NCBI RefSeq assembly: GCF_041270065.1
Contig: NZ_CP065958.1
Coordinates: 7,564,001 to 7,628,000, forward strand
Length of the DNA: 64,000 bases
Direction of reading: 5' to 3'
DNA from: Streptomyces fradiae
GTDB taxonomy: Bacteria > Actinomycetota > Actinomycetes > Streptomycetales > Streptomycetaceae
Part shown: piece by piece, positions 26,461 through 36,800 of the stretch
Layout: each line of letters begins with the position of its first letter
Numbering within the stretch: the first letter of the stretch is position 1
Position numbers and translations under genes: made by a program
Notes under the pieces: generated by a model
What the model was told of the DNA's origin: nothing
Seen by the model: only the letters and a program-made list of their open reading frames with translations
Database searches by the model: none

Positions 26461-27938
26461 CGGTCCTCACCCCCGGACCGGCCGGCTCCGGGGCCGCCGG
26501 CGGGCAGGTCGCCCGCGGGAATCGACGCGCGCGGACCGTAGGGGATGTCGTCCTCCGGCGTGTGGGCGCCCGCCGCGGCCTGTTGCTCGTCGGCGAGCCG
26601 CCAGCGGGTGCGCATCTTCAGCAGGACGACGAGGAACGAGCCGAACAGGAACACGTACACCGCCGCCACCACCCCGAACATGATCCACAGGCTGGTGGAC
26701 CGGGTCGCCGTCACGGCCTCGGCGACCCGCATGTTCTCGTAGACGATCCAGGGCTGGCGTCCCACCTCGGCGGCGATCCAGCCGCACTCGACGGCCACGA
26801 CGGAACCGACACCGGCGCAGGCCGCGGCGCCGTAGAACCAGCGGGAGGCGGGCAGCCGGCGGTGCCGCAGCCAGACGAGCCCGTACCAGAGGGCGAGCAG
26901 GACGAGCGCGGACCCGATGAGGACCATGAGGTCGAAGGCCCAGTGGGCGATGGTCGCCTGAGTGGCCGTCGGGCGCTGATCGGCCGGAACGGAGGTCAGC
27001 CCGACCACCTCGGTGTTCGGGCTGAACCCGGCCAGGAAGGAGTCGAGCAGCGGGATCTTGAGGCCGCCCTTGACGCTGCCGTCCTCCTGCAGGCGCCCGA
27101 AGAGATACTCCGGGACCCGCGTGTCGGTCTTCCAGACGATCTCCATCGCGGCGAACTTCACCGGCTGCTTGTGGAACACCGACCGGGCGATGGAGTCGCC
27201 GAGGACGAACTGCACCGGGGCGGCGACGGCGGCGATGGTGAACGGCACGGCGAACCCGAGCCGGTGGTAGCGGTCCCGGCGGCCGCGCAGCCAGCCCGTG
27301 GCGTAGACACCGGCCACCACGAAGCCCGCCGTGAGGATCATCCCCACGACGAAGTGCCAGTACTGCGGGCCGAACATCGGCGTGAAGATCGCCTTCCAGA
27401 CGTTCACGTCGACCGGGTTGCCCGCCGCGTCGAGCGAGAAGCCCTGGGGCGTGTTCATCCACGAGTTGGCGGCCAGGATGCCGAACGCCCCGAGCAGCGC
27501 GGCCAACGGCAGCGGCAGCCCGAGGAGGAAGTGCGTGCGCGGCTTCAGCCTCCGCCACCCGTACAGATAGATGGCGATGAGCACGGCCTCCAGGAAGAAG
27601 GCCCAGGCCTCGACGCCGAATCCGACGCCGAAGACATCACCCCACCGTCCCATCAGGCCGGGCCACAGCAGACCGAACTCGAAGGAAAGCACCGTGCCGG
27701 TGACGATGCCGAGCGCGAACTGCACCGCCATGACGGCCGACCAGCGCCGGGCCAGGAGCAGGGCCGTGGCGTCGTTCCTGCGCAGCCCGCGGTAGTGCAT
27801 CACCAGGGTGATGAGGGGAAACGCCACGCCGAGGGGGACCAGGATGATGTGGGCGGCCAGCGTGAAGGCCATGAGCTCCCGGGCCGGCAGGAGCTGGGCC
27901 GGGGCGTCCGCCGCCAGCAGATGGAGCGAGAGGGGCAT
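26457..27938 (-). CDS. cydA: Cytochrome bd ubiquinol oxidase subunit I
   Basis: 493 residues. Visible landmarks: axial haem ligand His30 in TLAAHIILVPLG; GTVLSFEFGLLWPGLM; EAVLIAIYLYGWRRL; the GRQPW motif in EVGRQPWIVYENM; and a C-terminal cytoplasmic tail rich in Pro/Gly. The Q-loop between helices is of the short type seen in actinobacteria. GAAGG lies about 5 bases before ATG 27938; an internal Met at 23 is an alternative start. First gene of the cydAB-antiporter operon, which suggests joint expression under low oxygen or redox stress. Confidence 0.93.
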   Translation of the reverse strand: MPLSLHLLAADAPAQLLPARELMAFTLAAHIILVPLGVAFPLITLVMHYRGLRRNDATALLLARRWSAVMAVQFALGIVTGTVLSFEFGLLWPGLMGRWGDVFGVGFGVEAWAFFLEAVLIAIYLYGWRRLKPRTHFLLGLPLPLAALLGAFGILAANSWMNTPQGFSLDAAGNPVDVNVWKAIFTPMFGPQYWHFVVGMILTAGFVVAGVYATGWLRGRRDRYHRLGFAVPFTIAAVAAPVQFVLGDSIARSVFHKQPVKFAAMEIVWKTDTRVPEYLFGRLQEDGSVKGGLKIPLLDSFLAGFSPNTEVVGLTSVPADQRPTATQATIAHWAFDLMVLIGSALVLLALWYGLVWLRHRRLPASRWFYGAAACAGVGSVVAVECGWIAAEVGRQPWIVYENMRVAEAVTATRSTSLWIMFGVVAAVYVFLFGSFLVVLLKMRTRWRLADEQQAAAGAHTPEDDIPYGPRASIPAGDLPAGGPGAGRSGGEDR

Positions 27939-27980
27939 GACCGCCTTCGTCGGATCGGTGGGTGAAGGGCCGGGAGCGGG

Positions 27981-28820
27981 TCAGCCGCCGGTGGCGAATC
28001 CGGGGAAGAGCGTCATGCCGCCGTCGACGTACAGGGTGGTCCCCACCACGTAGTCCATGAGATCGGAGGCGAGCCCGACGACGGCGTGCGCGATGTCGTC
28101 CGGGTCGCCGATCCGGTCGTACGGGATGAGCCGCAGCAGGTCCTTCTGCGCCTCGGGCGTCTCCCAGGCCGCGCGGTTGATCGGGGTCTTGATCGCCCCC
28201 GGGGCCACCGCGTTCACCCGGATCTTCTCCGGCGCGAGCTCCTGGGCCAGGGTCTGCATCATCATCTGCACACCGCCCTTGGAGGACGCGTAGTTCACGT
28301 GCCCCGCCCAGGGGATGATCTGGTGCACGGAACTCATGCAGATGATCTTCCCGGCGGCCTTGGACACCTCGGGGACCACGCCACGGCGCCGGAACTCCTT
28401 GGCCGCCTCGCGCGCGCACAGGAACTGGCCGGTGAGATTGACGTCGATGACCTTCTGCCACTGGGCGAGGGTCATCTCCATGACCGAGGCATCACGCTGC
28501 AGTCCCGCGTTCGCCACGAGGATGTCGACGGTGCCGAACTCCTTCACCATCCGGTCCGTCATGGCGACGACCTGGTCCTCCTGGGACACGTCGGCCTCGT
28601 AGGCCGCCGAGCGCACCCCGAACGAGGCGATCTCCTCGGCCACCTCCTCGGCGGCGTCGCGGCCCGCCACGTAGTTCACCACCACATCGGCGCCGGCCCG
28701 GCCGAGGGCGATGGCCGTGGCCTTGCCGATGCCCGAGTTGGCCCCGGTGACCAGAGCCTTCTGGCCGTGCAGCAAACGCGCCGGGATCACGCCCTGCGGT
28801 GCTCCCACCGTGGAATCCAT
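27981..28820 (-). CDS. SDR-family oxidoreductase, glucose 1-dehydrogenase-like
   Basis: 279 residues. Classical short-chain dehydrogenase: cofactor motif TGANSGIG near residue 23, NAGL motif, catalytic Ser in CMSSVHQ, and YASSK with Tyr and Lys. The absence of an acidic residue directly after the second strand (NYVAGRDAAEE has Asp a little later) makes NADP use possible. The C-terminus VVGTTLYVDGGMTLFPGF is typical of glucose 1-dehydrogenase-like SDRs. GAGGAGG precedes ATG 28820 by 9 bases; the longer frame is rejected for lack of such a site. Substrate not proved; neighbours handling glucose and gluconate favour a sugar. Confidence 0.85.
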   Translation of the reverse strand: MDSTVGAPQGVIPARLLHGQKALVTGANSGIGKATAIALGRAGADVVVNYVAGRDAAEEVAEEIASFGVRSAAYEADVSQEDQVVAMTDRMVKEFGTVDILVANAGLQRDASVMEMTLAQWQKVIDVNLTGQFLCAREAAKEFRRRGVVPEVSKAAGKIICMSSVHQIIPWAGHVNYASSKGGVQMMMQTLAQELAPEKIRVNAVAPGAIKTPINRAAWETPEAQKDLLRLIPYDRIGDPDDIAHAVVGLASDLMDYVVGTTLYVDGGMTLFPGFATGG

Positions 28821-28983
28821 GCCGTCCTGCCTCCTCGCTGCGCGGATGCGCCGATCCCGGCCGGTCGGGCCGGACTCCGCCACGCAATCACCCGATGAGG
28901 TGGTCGGCATCTTCTCGGAAGGGCTGTTGGGCCGTTGGGAGCGGCGGCTTCGTCCGTACGGACCACCGGCCGGCCCCCTCCGT

Positions 28984-29011
28984 GCCCCCTGCCCCCTGCC
29001 CCCTGCCCCGT
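28984..29011. repeat. Short 7-bp tandem repeat (GCCCCCT)n
   Basis: Three exact copies of GCCCCCT and a fourth variant copy lie between the SDR and GMC genes. It is a simple repeat in intergenic DNA and probably slips in replication; no other role seen. Confidence 0.6.
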
Positions 29012-29019
29012 GCCCGCCG

Positions 29020-30609
29020 TCAGCCGAGCCGGGCGAGCAGGTGGTCGCCGACCCGCAACGCGTTGGCGATGGCCGTCAGGGACGGGTTCACCGCGCCGAT
29101 GCTCGGGAAGAAGCTCGTGTCCACGACATACAGATTGTCGACGTCGTGGGCCTTGCAGTTCACGTCGAGCGCGGAGTCGGCGGGATCGGTGCCGAAGCGC
29201 ACCGTGCCCGCCTGGTGCGCGGTCGCCCCGATCGGCATGCCCTTGTGCAGATAGATGCTGTGGGACAGCAGATGGTGCTCGTGCATGCCCAAGTGGCCGA
29301 GCATCCCCTGCAGTTTGTGCCGCAGCCGCTTCAGGCCCTCGATGTTGTTCTTCTCGTCCAGAGCGAGCCGGATGCGCCCGTCATCGTCGAGGGTGACCCG
29401 GTTGTCCGGCATCGGCAGGTCCTCACCGCACAGCCAGAAGTCCACGGCGTGATGGGCCAGTACCTCGAACGGCATGTCGGGCGCCACCGCACCGGCCCAC
29501 CGGGGCGCCTCGCCGTGGATCTGCTCGGCGTCCGACTTGCCCAGCATCTGGATGCCGCCCAGCGGGAAGTCCCAGTCGTCCGCGCCGAGGTACCAGTCGT
29601 GCAGGGCCAGGGTCTTCTGGAACTGGGTGTCGTTGGGTTCCTTCGACACGGCCATCAGGGCCATGTTGTTGTGCCGCATGTAGTGGCGGCCGACCACGTC
29701 GGAGCTGTTCGCAAGGCCGTGGGGATGGTGCTCGTTCGCCGAGGCCAGCAGCAGTGCCGCGGAGTTGACCGCCCCGCAGGAGACGACCACCACGTCCGCC
29801 GTGAACCGGACCTCCGAACCGTCGGGGAGCCGGCCGACGACAGCGCTGACCGTGCGCCCCCGGTCGTCCGTCTCCAGACGCACCACCTGGGTGTCCGTGA
29901 CCAGCTCGACGTTGGGGTGCTCCAGGGCGGGCTCGACGCAGATCACCTGGGCGTCGGACTTGGCGCGCACCAGACAGGGGAACCCGTCGACCCGGTTGCA
30001 CCGGATGCAGACGCTGGAGTGGGTGGGCCGACCCCCGTCCTCCTGGCTCAGATTGACGCCGATCGGCAGGTGGAACGGGTGCAGGCCGCGCTTCTCCAGG
30101 TCGTCGCTCAGCTGCTGGATGCGCGGCTCGTGCTCCACGGGCGGATACGCGTACTGCGCGCTGACCGGACCCTCGCCGGGGTCCTCGCCGTGCCGTCCGT
30201 GGACCAGGTACAGGTGCTCGGCCTGGGTGTAGTACGGCTCCAGGTCCTCGTACCGGATCGGCCAGGCGGGGGAGAGGCCGCCGTGATGGCGGAGCTCGCC
30301 GAAGTCCTCGGGCCGCAGCCGGAAGAGGGCGGCCCCGTAGAACTTGGTGTTTCCGCCGACGTAGTAGTTGACCTCGGGCGGGAACTCGGTGCCGTGCTTG
30401 TCGAGCCAGAACTCCGGGGCCCGGTACTTGCCCTTCACGAACACGGCCGTCGAGTCCCAGTTGTCCCGCTCGCGGGGCAGATAGCCGCCGCGTTCGACGA
30501 GCAGGACCCGTTTGCCCGACGGGGCGAGGCGATGGGCGAGAGTCCCTCCGCCGGCGCCGGTGCCGATGATGATGACGTCGTAGTGAGGGGCGTCGCCCAC
30601 GGCGACCAC
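29020..30609 (-). CDS. GMC-family FAD oxidoreductase
   Basis: Up to 529 residues. FAD-binding motif GTGAGGGTLAHRL near residue 16; GMC signature region VNYYVGGNTKFYGAALFRLR; and a C-terminal domain with HQAGTVRFG (catalytic His region) and NALRVGDHLL. It resembles glucose/choline dehydrogenase-type flavoproteins and would oxidise an alcohol, plausibly a sugar, to an aldehyde or lactone. Two in-frame GTG codons (30609 and 30600) are possible starts; the second has better spacing to AAGGA. The nearby mutarotase-gluconokinase fusion makes glucose to gluconolactone an attractive but unproved reaction. No signal peptide. Confidence 0.85.
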   Translation of the reverse strand: MVAVGDAPHYDVIIIGTGAGGGTLAHRLAPSGKRVLLVERGGYLPRERDNWDSTAVFVKGKYRAPEFWLDKHGTEFPPEVNYYVGGNTKFYGAALFRLRPEDFGELRHHGGLSPAWPIRYEDLEPYYTQAEHLYLVHGRHGEDPGEGPVSAQYAYPPVEHEPRIQQLSDDLEKRGLHPFHLPIGVNLSQEDGGRPTHSSVCIRCNRVDGFPCLVRAKSDAQVICVEPALEHPNVELVTDTQVVRLETDDRGRTVSAVVGRLPDGSEVRFTADVVVVSCGAVNSAALLLASANEHHPHGLANSSDVVGRHYMRHNNMALMAVSKEPNDTQFQKTLALHDWYLGADDWDFPLGGIQMLGKSDAEQIHGEAPRWAGAVAPDMPFEVLAHHAVDFWLCGEDLPMPDNRVTLDDDGRIRLALDEKNNIEGLKRLRHKLQGMLGHLGMHEHHLLSHSIYLHKGMPIGATAHQAGTVRFGTDPADSALDVNCKAHDVDNLYVVDTSFFPSIGAVNPSLTAIANALRVGDHLLARLG

Positions 30610-30752
30610 CGTCCTTGGGATCAGGGCCCCGACCTGCTGTCAGGCGCCTGGCGCCCCGCTGGGCGAGGGTCCAGCGGTCCCACCTGCATCGAACGTATCC
30701 GCCTTGCCGCGGGACGGCGACCGGAGCGCGCGTCCCAGGAGCGAGGCCCGGC

Positions 30753-31682
30753 TCACAGGACCGCGATCGGGTTCACGGGCGACCCGGTGGCTCCGGTCAG
30801 CCGCAGGGGAGCCACGGCGCACAGGAAGCTCCAGCGCCCGGCCCGCGCGCAGACCGGGACGAGATCCTCGAACTGCAGGTAGTCCATGAGGTGGATGCCC
30901 AGGGCGTGGATGGCCAGGACGTGTACGGGGAAGGCGACGTCCGCCACCGCACTGGGCGCGGTGTCGTTGTTGCCGTCTCCGCCCAGGGCCGCGACCTCGC
31001 GCTCGGCCAGGAACTCCACGGCCGCCGGGTGCAGACCCGCCCGTGCCTCCGCCGCGTTCCACGGCCCGAGTTCGGTGCGCCGGAGACGGTGCCCCACCCT
31101 GACGAACAGCAGGTCGCCCGGTCCGACGCGGACCCCCTGCGCGGCCTCGGCAGCCGTCAGATCGTCCGGGGTCACCTGGTCGCCCGGCTCCAGCCAGCGC
31201 ACGCCGCGGAGCCGCGGGATGTCGAGGAGGACGCCCCGGCCGACGATGCCGTTCTCGACCAGGGACACGGAGAGACTGCGGGCGCCCTCGGCCGTCACGG
31301 TGCCGGCGGGCACCCCGCCGTAGAGCTCCCCGTCGAACACGACATGACAGAGGGCGTCGAGATGGCTGTCCGCGTCGCCGTGCACGTTCATGGCGAAGCG
31401 GTCCGTGGCGAAGCACAGTGCGCCGGAGGCGACATCGCCCGGGCTCGGCCCGGTCATCCGGTGCACCGCCGGCTCGGGATCGTCAGGCCCGCGCACGGTG
31501 TCGATCGGAGCCGCCAGCGACACCGAGCGTCCGAGGCGGACTTCGGCGGCGGCCGCCGCCACCCGCTCGGGAGTCAGATGGCGGAGCGCGCCGCACCGGT
31601 CGTCCACCGCCGGCCGGGCCGCCTCTCCGGGCGCCTGTCGTCGCAGGCGCTCGTAGAGCTCCCGGAACTCGTCCGGGGTCAT
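30753..31682 (-). CDS. Cyclase-family metal-dependent hydrolase
   Basis: 309 residues of the PF04199 cyclase/kynurenine-formamidase-like family. The metal-binding block is visible as NVHGDADSHLDALCHV, and the late AIHALGIHLMDYL block supplies further ligands. Members hydrolyse amides or lactone-like rings using Zn or Mn. I chose ATG 31682 because it overlaps the stop of the upstream fusion gene (ATGA); an upstream GTG lies inside that gene. A lactonase role, opening gluconolactone, would fit the neighbouring genes but is inference. Confidence 0.85.
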   Translation of the reverse strand: MTPDEFRELYERLRRQAPGEAARPAVDDRCGALRHLTPERVAAAAAEVRLGRSVSLAAPIDTVRGPDDPEPAVHRMTGPSPGDVASGALCFATDRFAMNVHGDADSHLDALCHVVFDGELYGGVPAGTVTAEGARSLSVSLVENGIVGRGVLLDIPRLRGVRWLEPGDQVTPDDLTAAEAAQGVRVGPGDLLFVRVGHRLRRTELGPWNAAEARAGLHPAAVEFLAEREVAALGGDGNNDTAPSAVADVAFPVHVLAIHALGIHLMDYLQFEDLVPVCARAGRWSFLCAVAPLRLTGATGSPVNPIAVL

Positions 31683-33157
31683 GAGTACCCCCAGGGGCTC
31701 AGCCCCCACCGCAGCACATGCGTCGCGCCCGGCCGCAGGACGGTGAGGTCCGTGCCGCTGCGGAAGGCGTCCGGCGGACAGGACATGGGCTCCACGGCGA
31801 CGGCTCGCCGCCGCTCGGCGGCCTCGGGCAGCGTGTCACCCGTGTACACCTGCACCCAGCGGGTCCCCTCGCCGAGCCAGAGATCGACGCCGTGCCGTCC
31901 GGAGGGGTGCGCGAGCCGTACGGTCGCCCGCCCGTCAGGACTTCGGTCGAGCCCGGTGAAGGCGGTGTCCAGGCGGAGCTCGACGATGGGCCGGGCGGTA
32001 CGGAAGTCGTACGGCGTGCCGTCGACGGCCTCCCAGCCGTCGGGCAGGCCCCGGTCGTCGGTACGCAGCAGGTACCGCGCGGGGACCGTCAGCACGGCGC
32101 TGTCGACGAGGTCGGTGCCGATCGTCAGATAGGGATGCTGCCCCACGCCGTACGGTGCGGGCTCCGTACCGGTGTTGGTGGCGTGGACGGCGGTACTGAG
32201 CCCGTCCGGGCCCAGCCGGTACTCGACACGGACGTCGAGGAGGAACGGATAGCCCGGCTGGGGGCAGAGCGTCGTACCGAGCAGCACCGAGTCCTCGGTG
32301 CGGGCCAGCAGCCTCCACAGGGTCCAGCGCAGCAGTCCGTGGATCGCGTTGCTCTTCTCCACTTCGGTCAGCGGGAGTTGCAGGCTCCTGCCGTCGAAGC
32401 GGTAGCGTCCGTCGCCGACCCGGTTCGGCCAGGGGACGAGCAGTTGCCCCCGCCCGCCGGTGATCGCGGACCCCGCGGAGAACCCGTCAAGCAGCGGTCG
32501 GCCGTTCACGACGTACTCGCGCAGGGCGCCACCCAGTTGGACCACGACCGCGCTCTGCTCTCCCCGGACCAACCGCCACGTGGCGCCTGTGGGGCCCGGG
32601 GACTCGGCCGGCGGTGTCCCGACAGCGGACTCCCCGGGCATCAGCGACAGCACCGCCGCGACGACGGCCTCCGGAGGCTGGTCGATCTCCACCACCAACG
32701 GGTGCTCGTCGGGCTCCGGTTCCTGGAGCACCGCGAGCTGGCTGTCCAGCAGGTCCGCCGGGAAGAAGTGACCGTCCCGCGCGGCCAGCCGGGACTCCAG
32801 CAGCTCGCGCGAGCCGTGCAGGTACACCAGAAGAACCTCGGGCCGCCCTGCAAGGAGCCCGTTCCGGTAGTCGCGCTTGAGCGCCGAGCAGGTGACGACG
32901 GCCTGCCCGCCGGCTGCGATCGTCCGGTCCATCCAGGCCCCGATCGCCTCCAGCCACGGCCGCCGGTCGCTGTCCGTGAGCGGACGGCCGGCGGCCATCT
33001 TGGCGCGGTCGGCCTCGGAGTGGAACTCGTCCGCGTCCCGGTACGCCCAGTCCAGCCGCTCGGCGAGGAGACGCCCCACGGTCGACTTGCCCGAGCCGGC
33101 GACGCCGATGACGAGCACGATGCGCGGCAGCCCTCCGGTCGCCGCTCCGAGTGCCAC
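31679..33157 (-). CDS. Fusion protein: gluconokinase and aldose 1-epimerase
   Basis: 492 residues in one uninterrupted frame. Residues 10-175 are a GntK-type gluconokinase with P-loop GVAGSGKST at 18-26, then DADEFHSEADRAKMAAGRPL and CSALKRDYRNGL, all family landmarks. A Pro/Gly linker at about 176-190 leads to residues 190-492, an aldose 1-epimerase (mutarotase) with PWPNRVGDGRYRFDG, NAIHGL and GVGQHPYL holding the catalytic histidines. The pair would speed glucose anomer exchange and phosphorylate gluconate to 6-phosphogluconate. GGAG lies 9 bases before GTG 33157. It is coupled to the cyclase gene by ATGA. Confidence 0.9.
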   Translation of the reverse strand: MALGAATGGLPRIVLVIGVAGSGKSTVGRLLAERLDWAYRDADEFHSEADRAKMAAGRPLTDSDRRPWLEAIGAWMDRTIAAGGQAVVTCSALKRDYRNGLLAGRPEVLLVYLHGSRELLESRLAARDGHFFPADLLDSQLAVLQEPEPDEHPLVVEIDQPPEAVVAAVLSLMPGESAVGTPPAESPGPTGATWRLVRGEQSAVVVQLGGALREYVVNGRPLLDGFSAGSAITGGRGQLLVPWPNRVGDGRYRFDGRSLQLPLTEVEKSNAIHGLLRWTLWRLLARTEDSVLLGTTLCPQPGYPFLLDVRVEYRLGPDGLSTAVHATNTGTEPAPYGVGQHPYLTIGTDLVDSAVLTVPARYLLRTDDRGLPDGWEAVDGTPYDFRTARPIVELRLDTAFTGLDRSPDGRATVRLAHPSGRHGVDLWLGEGTRWVQVYTGDTLPEAAERRRAVAVEPMSCPPDAFRSGTDLTVLRPGATHVLRWGLSPWGYS

Positions 33158-33175
33158 GGGTGCCGCTCCGGGACG

Positions 33176-33589
33176 TCAGTCCCTCACCGGCCGTGGCGCG
33201 ACGCACAGCCCCCAGATGACGAGCGCGTCGATGGCGATGATCAGCAGTGCCCACCACGGCGTGTAGGGAAGCCACATGAAGTTGGCGATCATGCTGAGAC
33301 CGGCCAGCGCCACGCCGACGACCCGGGCCCACGTGGCACCGCTGAACAGGGCGGCGCCGGTGAGCGCGATCAGGATGCCCAGGATGAGATGGACCCATCC
33401 CCAGCCGGTGAGGCTGAACTGGTAGACGTAGTCGCGCGTGGCCACGAACACATCGTCCTTGGCGATGGCCGAAATGCCTCCGAGCAGCGTCATGATGCCG
33501 CTGAAGATCATGATGACGGCGGCGAACACCAGCCAACCGCTGGTGTGCGCTTCGCCTTGCCGACCGCGTGCGCTCGTATCAGTCGTCAT
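33176..33589 (-). CDS. DUF7144 family membrane protein
   Basis: 137 residues with four hydrophobic helices at about 20-40, 60-85, 90-108 and 112-130, after a polar N-terminus. The sequence WLVFAAVIMIFSGIMTLLGG and GWGWVHLILGILIALTGAALF is the pattern of actinobacterial DUF7144 proteins, whose function is unknown. It ends 18 bases before the kinase-epimerase fusion on the same strand and may share its promoter. Confidence 0.8.
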   Translation of the reverse strand: MTTDTSARGRQGEAHTSGWLVFAAVIMIFSGIMTLLGGISAIAKDDVFVATRDYVYQFSLTGWGWVHLILGILIALTGAALFSGATWARVVGVALAGLSMIANFMWLPYTPWWALLIIAIDALVIWGLCVAPRPVRD

Positions 33590-33831
33590 GACACGCTCCT
33601 CGAACCTCTGCCCACCGAGACGTCTCCGTCCGGTCGGTCGGATACCTCCAATCTGACGCCCGACGCCCGCCGACGCACCTCGGCGGGTGTCGGCGGGTTT
33701 CGGCGCGTGTCGGCCGTACGGCGGTTTCCACCCGTCATCGCACGGTTCGCGGCTGGCAAACCCTTGCCATGGCGAGGACTTGCCGTCACGGGGCCTTCAC
33801 GACGGTGTTCACCGGTCGATAGACCCATGGC

Positions 33832-36800
33832 ATGTCCTTCCCCTCGCATCCTTCCGCCGTCCGGCGCAGGCGCCGGCAGCTGCTCTCCGCAGCCGTCGCG
33901 GTGCCCCTCCTCGCCTCGGGTCTCGCCGTCGCGCAGGCACCGGCCCAGGCCGCTCCGAGCAAGCCGGCCGTCCCCGCCAAGCCCTCGGCGACCCATCGGG
34001 TCACCCTGGTCACCGGCGACATCGTCACGGTCACCACGACCGCCGACGGCAAGCAGATGGCCGACGTCGACCGACCGGACGACGCCTTCGGCGGTGTCAG
34101 ACTCCAGGAGATCAAGGGCGACCTGTTCGTCATCCCGGACGAGGCCGGGCCGCTGCTCGGAGCCGGCACGCTGGACCGGCGGCTGTTCAACGTCACCGAC
34201 CTGATCGAGATGGGGTACGACGACGCGAAGTCGGGCGCGGTGCCGCTGATCGCGACGTACACCCCGCCGAAGTCCCGCGCGGCCGTCGAACCGACCGCCC
34301 CCCGGGGAAGCAGGCTGACCCGCAAGCTCAAGGGCATCGGCGCCGCCGCGCTCAGCACCGAGAAGCGCCAGGCCCGCACCTTCTGGAACACCGTCGCGCC
34401 GCGGGGCGGCACGCGCTTGGGCGCGGGTGTGGAGAAGCTGTGGCTCGACGGCCGGGTGAAGCCCGCCCTGAAGGAGAGCGTGCCGCTGATCGGCGCGCCC
34501 GAGGCCTGGGCCGCCGGCTACACCGGCAAGGGCGTCAAGGTCGCGGTGCTCGACACCGGCATCGACGTCAACCACCCCGACTTCGCCGGGCTGATCGACG
34601 GCACGACCAGCTTCGTGCCCGGTGAGGGCGTCACCGACGTCAACGGGCACGGCACGCATGTGGCCGGCACGATCGTCGGCTCGGGCGCCGCGTCCGGGGG
34701 CGAGAACAAGGGCGTCGCGCCCGGGGCCGACCTCTACGTCGGCAAGGTGCTCGGCGGCGCCGAGGGTTCCGGCCAGGACTCCTGGGTCATGGCCGGCATG
34801 CAGTGGGCCGCCGAGTCCGGCGCAGACGTCGTCAACATGAGCCTCGGCGACTCCTACCCCACGGACGGCAGCGACCCGATGTCGCAGCTGGTCGACACGC
34901 TCTCCGCGCAGTACGGCACGCTGTTCGTCATAGCCGCCGGCAACGCGGGCCCCGAGACCATCTCCGCCCCGGGCGCGGCCGCCGCGGCGCTGACCGTGGC
35001 GGCCACGGACAAGCAGGACCGGCTCGCGTCCTTCTCCAGCACCGGCCCGCTGGCGTACTCCGGCGGCATGAAGCCGGACATCGCCGCGCCGGGCGTGGAC
35101 ATCACCGCCGCCCGCTCGCAGGAGATGACCGACGGCGGCGAGGGCCTCTACCGCACCCTCAGCGGCACCTCGATGGCCACCCCGCACGTCGTCGGCGCGG
35201 CGGCGCTCCTGGCACAGCAGCACCCCGACTGGACCGGCGCGCAGCTCAAGGAACACCTGATGAGCACCGCGAAGGGCCTCGACGCCGCCTACTCGCCGTA
35301 CGAGATCGGCACCGGCCGTCTCGACGTGACCGCCGCCGTGCGCACCGCGGTCCGCGGCACCGGATCGCTCTTCTTCGGCAACCACACCTGGCCCCACGAG
35401 CCGAGCGACACCGCCGTCACGAAGGACCTGACCTTCACCAACTCCGGTTCCGCCGACGTCACGCTGAACCTGGCGCTGACCGACACGGACGGCCCGTTCT
35501 CGCTGGGCGCCGCCACGGTGACGGTCCCGGCGGGCGGCAAGGCGACCGTCCCGGTGACCGGCGACCCGCAGGCCGCCTCGGCCGGACGGCACGCCGGCTA
35601 CGTGATCGGCACCGACGCGGCCACCGGACGGCCGGTGACCCGCACCTCCGTGGCGCTGCTCAAGGAGGAGGAGCGCTACGACCTGAACATCAAGCTGGTC
35701 GGCCGGGACGGCAAGCCCGCCGCCGGCTGGGTCTCGGTCAACCTGGCGGGCGACGGCTGGCCCTGGTCGCTCTACGTCGACGGCTCCGCCACCATGCGCA
35801 TGGCCCCCGGCCGGTACACCGTCGCCGCCTACCTCGACGTGACCGGCGAGCGGGCGGACCGCTCGGGCCTGGCCGTCCTCGTCGACCCGGAGACCGTGCT
35901 CAAGGACGCCTCCGCGGACGTGGTCCTCGACGCGAGCAAGGCACACCTGCTGCGGACCGAGGCGCCGCAGCGCACCCAGGACCGCCAGCGCAAGGTCGAC
36001 TTCAACGTCCACTACACCGGCTTCGACCCGTGGTGGGACTACCGCGGCGCGTACGTGCTGCCGCCGACCTACGACGACGTCTACGTCTCCCCGACGGAGC
36101 CGATGACGCAGGGCGAGTTCACGCTGATCACCCGCTGGCGCAAGGGCGAGCCGCAGCTCGGCCTGAGCACGGCCGACGGCCGGCTCGACCTCGAGACCCT
36201 GGTGCAGGGCGGCAGCGCCCTGGGCACCGCCACGGACCGGCTGACCGCGGTCTACGCGGGCAAGGGCGCCGCAGCCGACTACGAGCGGCTGGGCGCGAAG
36301 GGCAAGGTCGCCGTCGTCGAGCGCAGCGACGAGGTCGCGCCGGAGGAGCGCGTCGCCGCCGCGGCCGCGGCCGGGGCGAAGGCCCTGATCGTGGTCAACG
36401 ACGGCGTCGGCGGACTGCTGGAGTACGTCGGCGAGTCGGCCATTCCGGTCGCCACCGTGCACCGCGACGCGGGCCGGGCCCTCGTGGCGAAGGCCAGGGC
36501 CGGCAACCTCAAGCTGACCGTGCGGCAGACCGAGTACACGCCGTTCGTCTACGACCTGACCCGCGACTACCCCGGCCAGGTGCCGGACCGGGCCCTGGTC
36601 TACCAGCCCACCAAAGCCGACCTCGCCCGGATCGACGCCCGCTACTATGCGGCCGCGGGCGGCCGCCTCGCCGAGGGCTACCGGTCGGACTTCACCCTCA
36701 GCCCGTCGTTCAACTTCCCCGAGGCAGAGTGGCACCCGGGCACCCGCACCGAGTGGGTGACCCCCGGTCAGGTCTGGCGGGAGTTCCACACCCAGGGCAT

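Noticed and set aside
28984..29011. CRISPR-like repeats
   Set aside because: Units are 7 bp with no spacers; the same holds for the repeats at 38709 and 60941.
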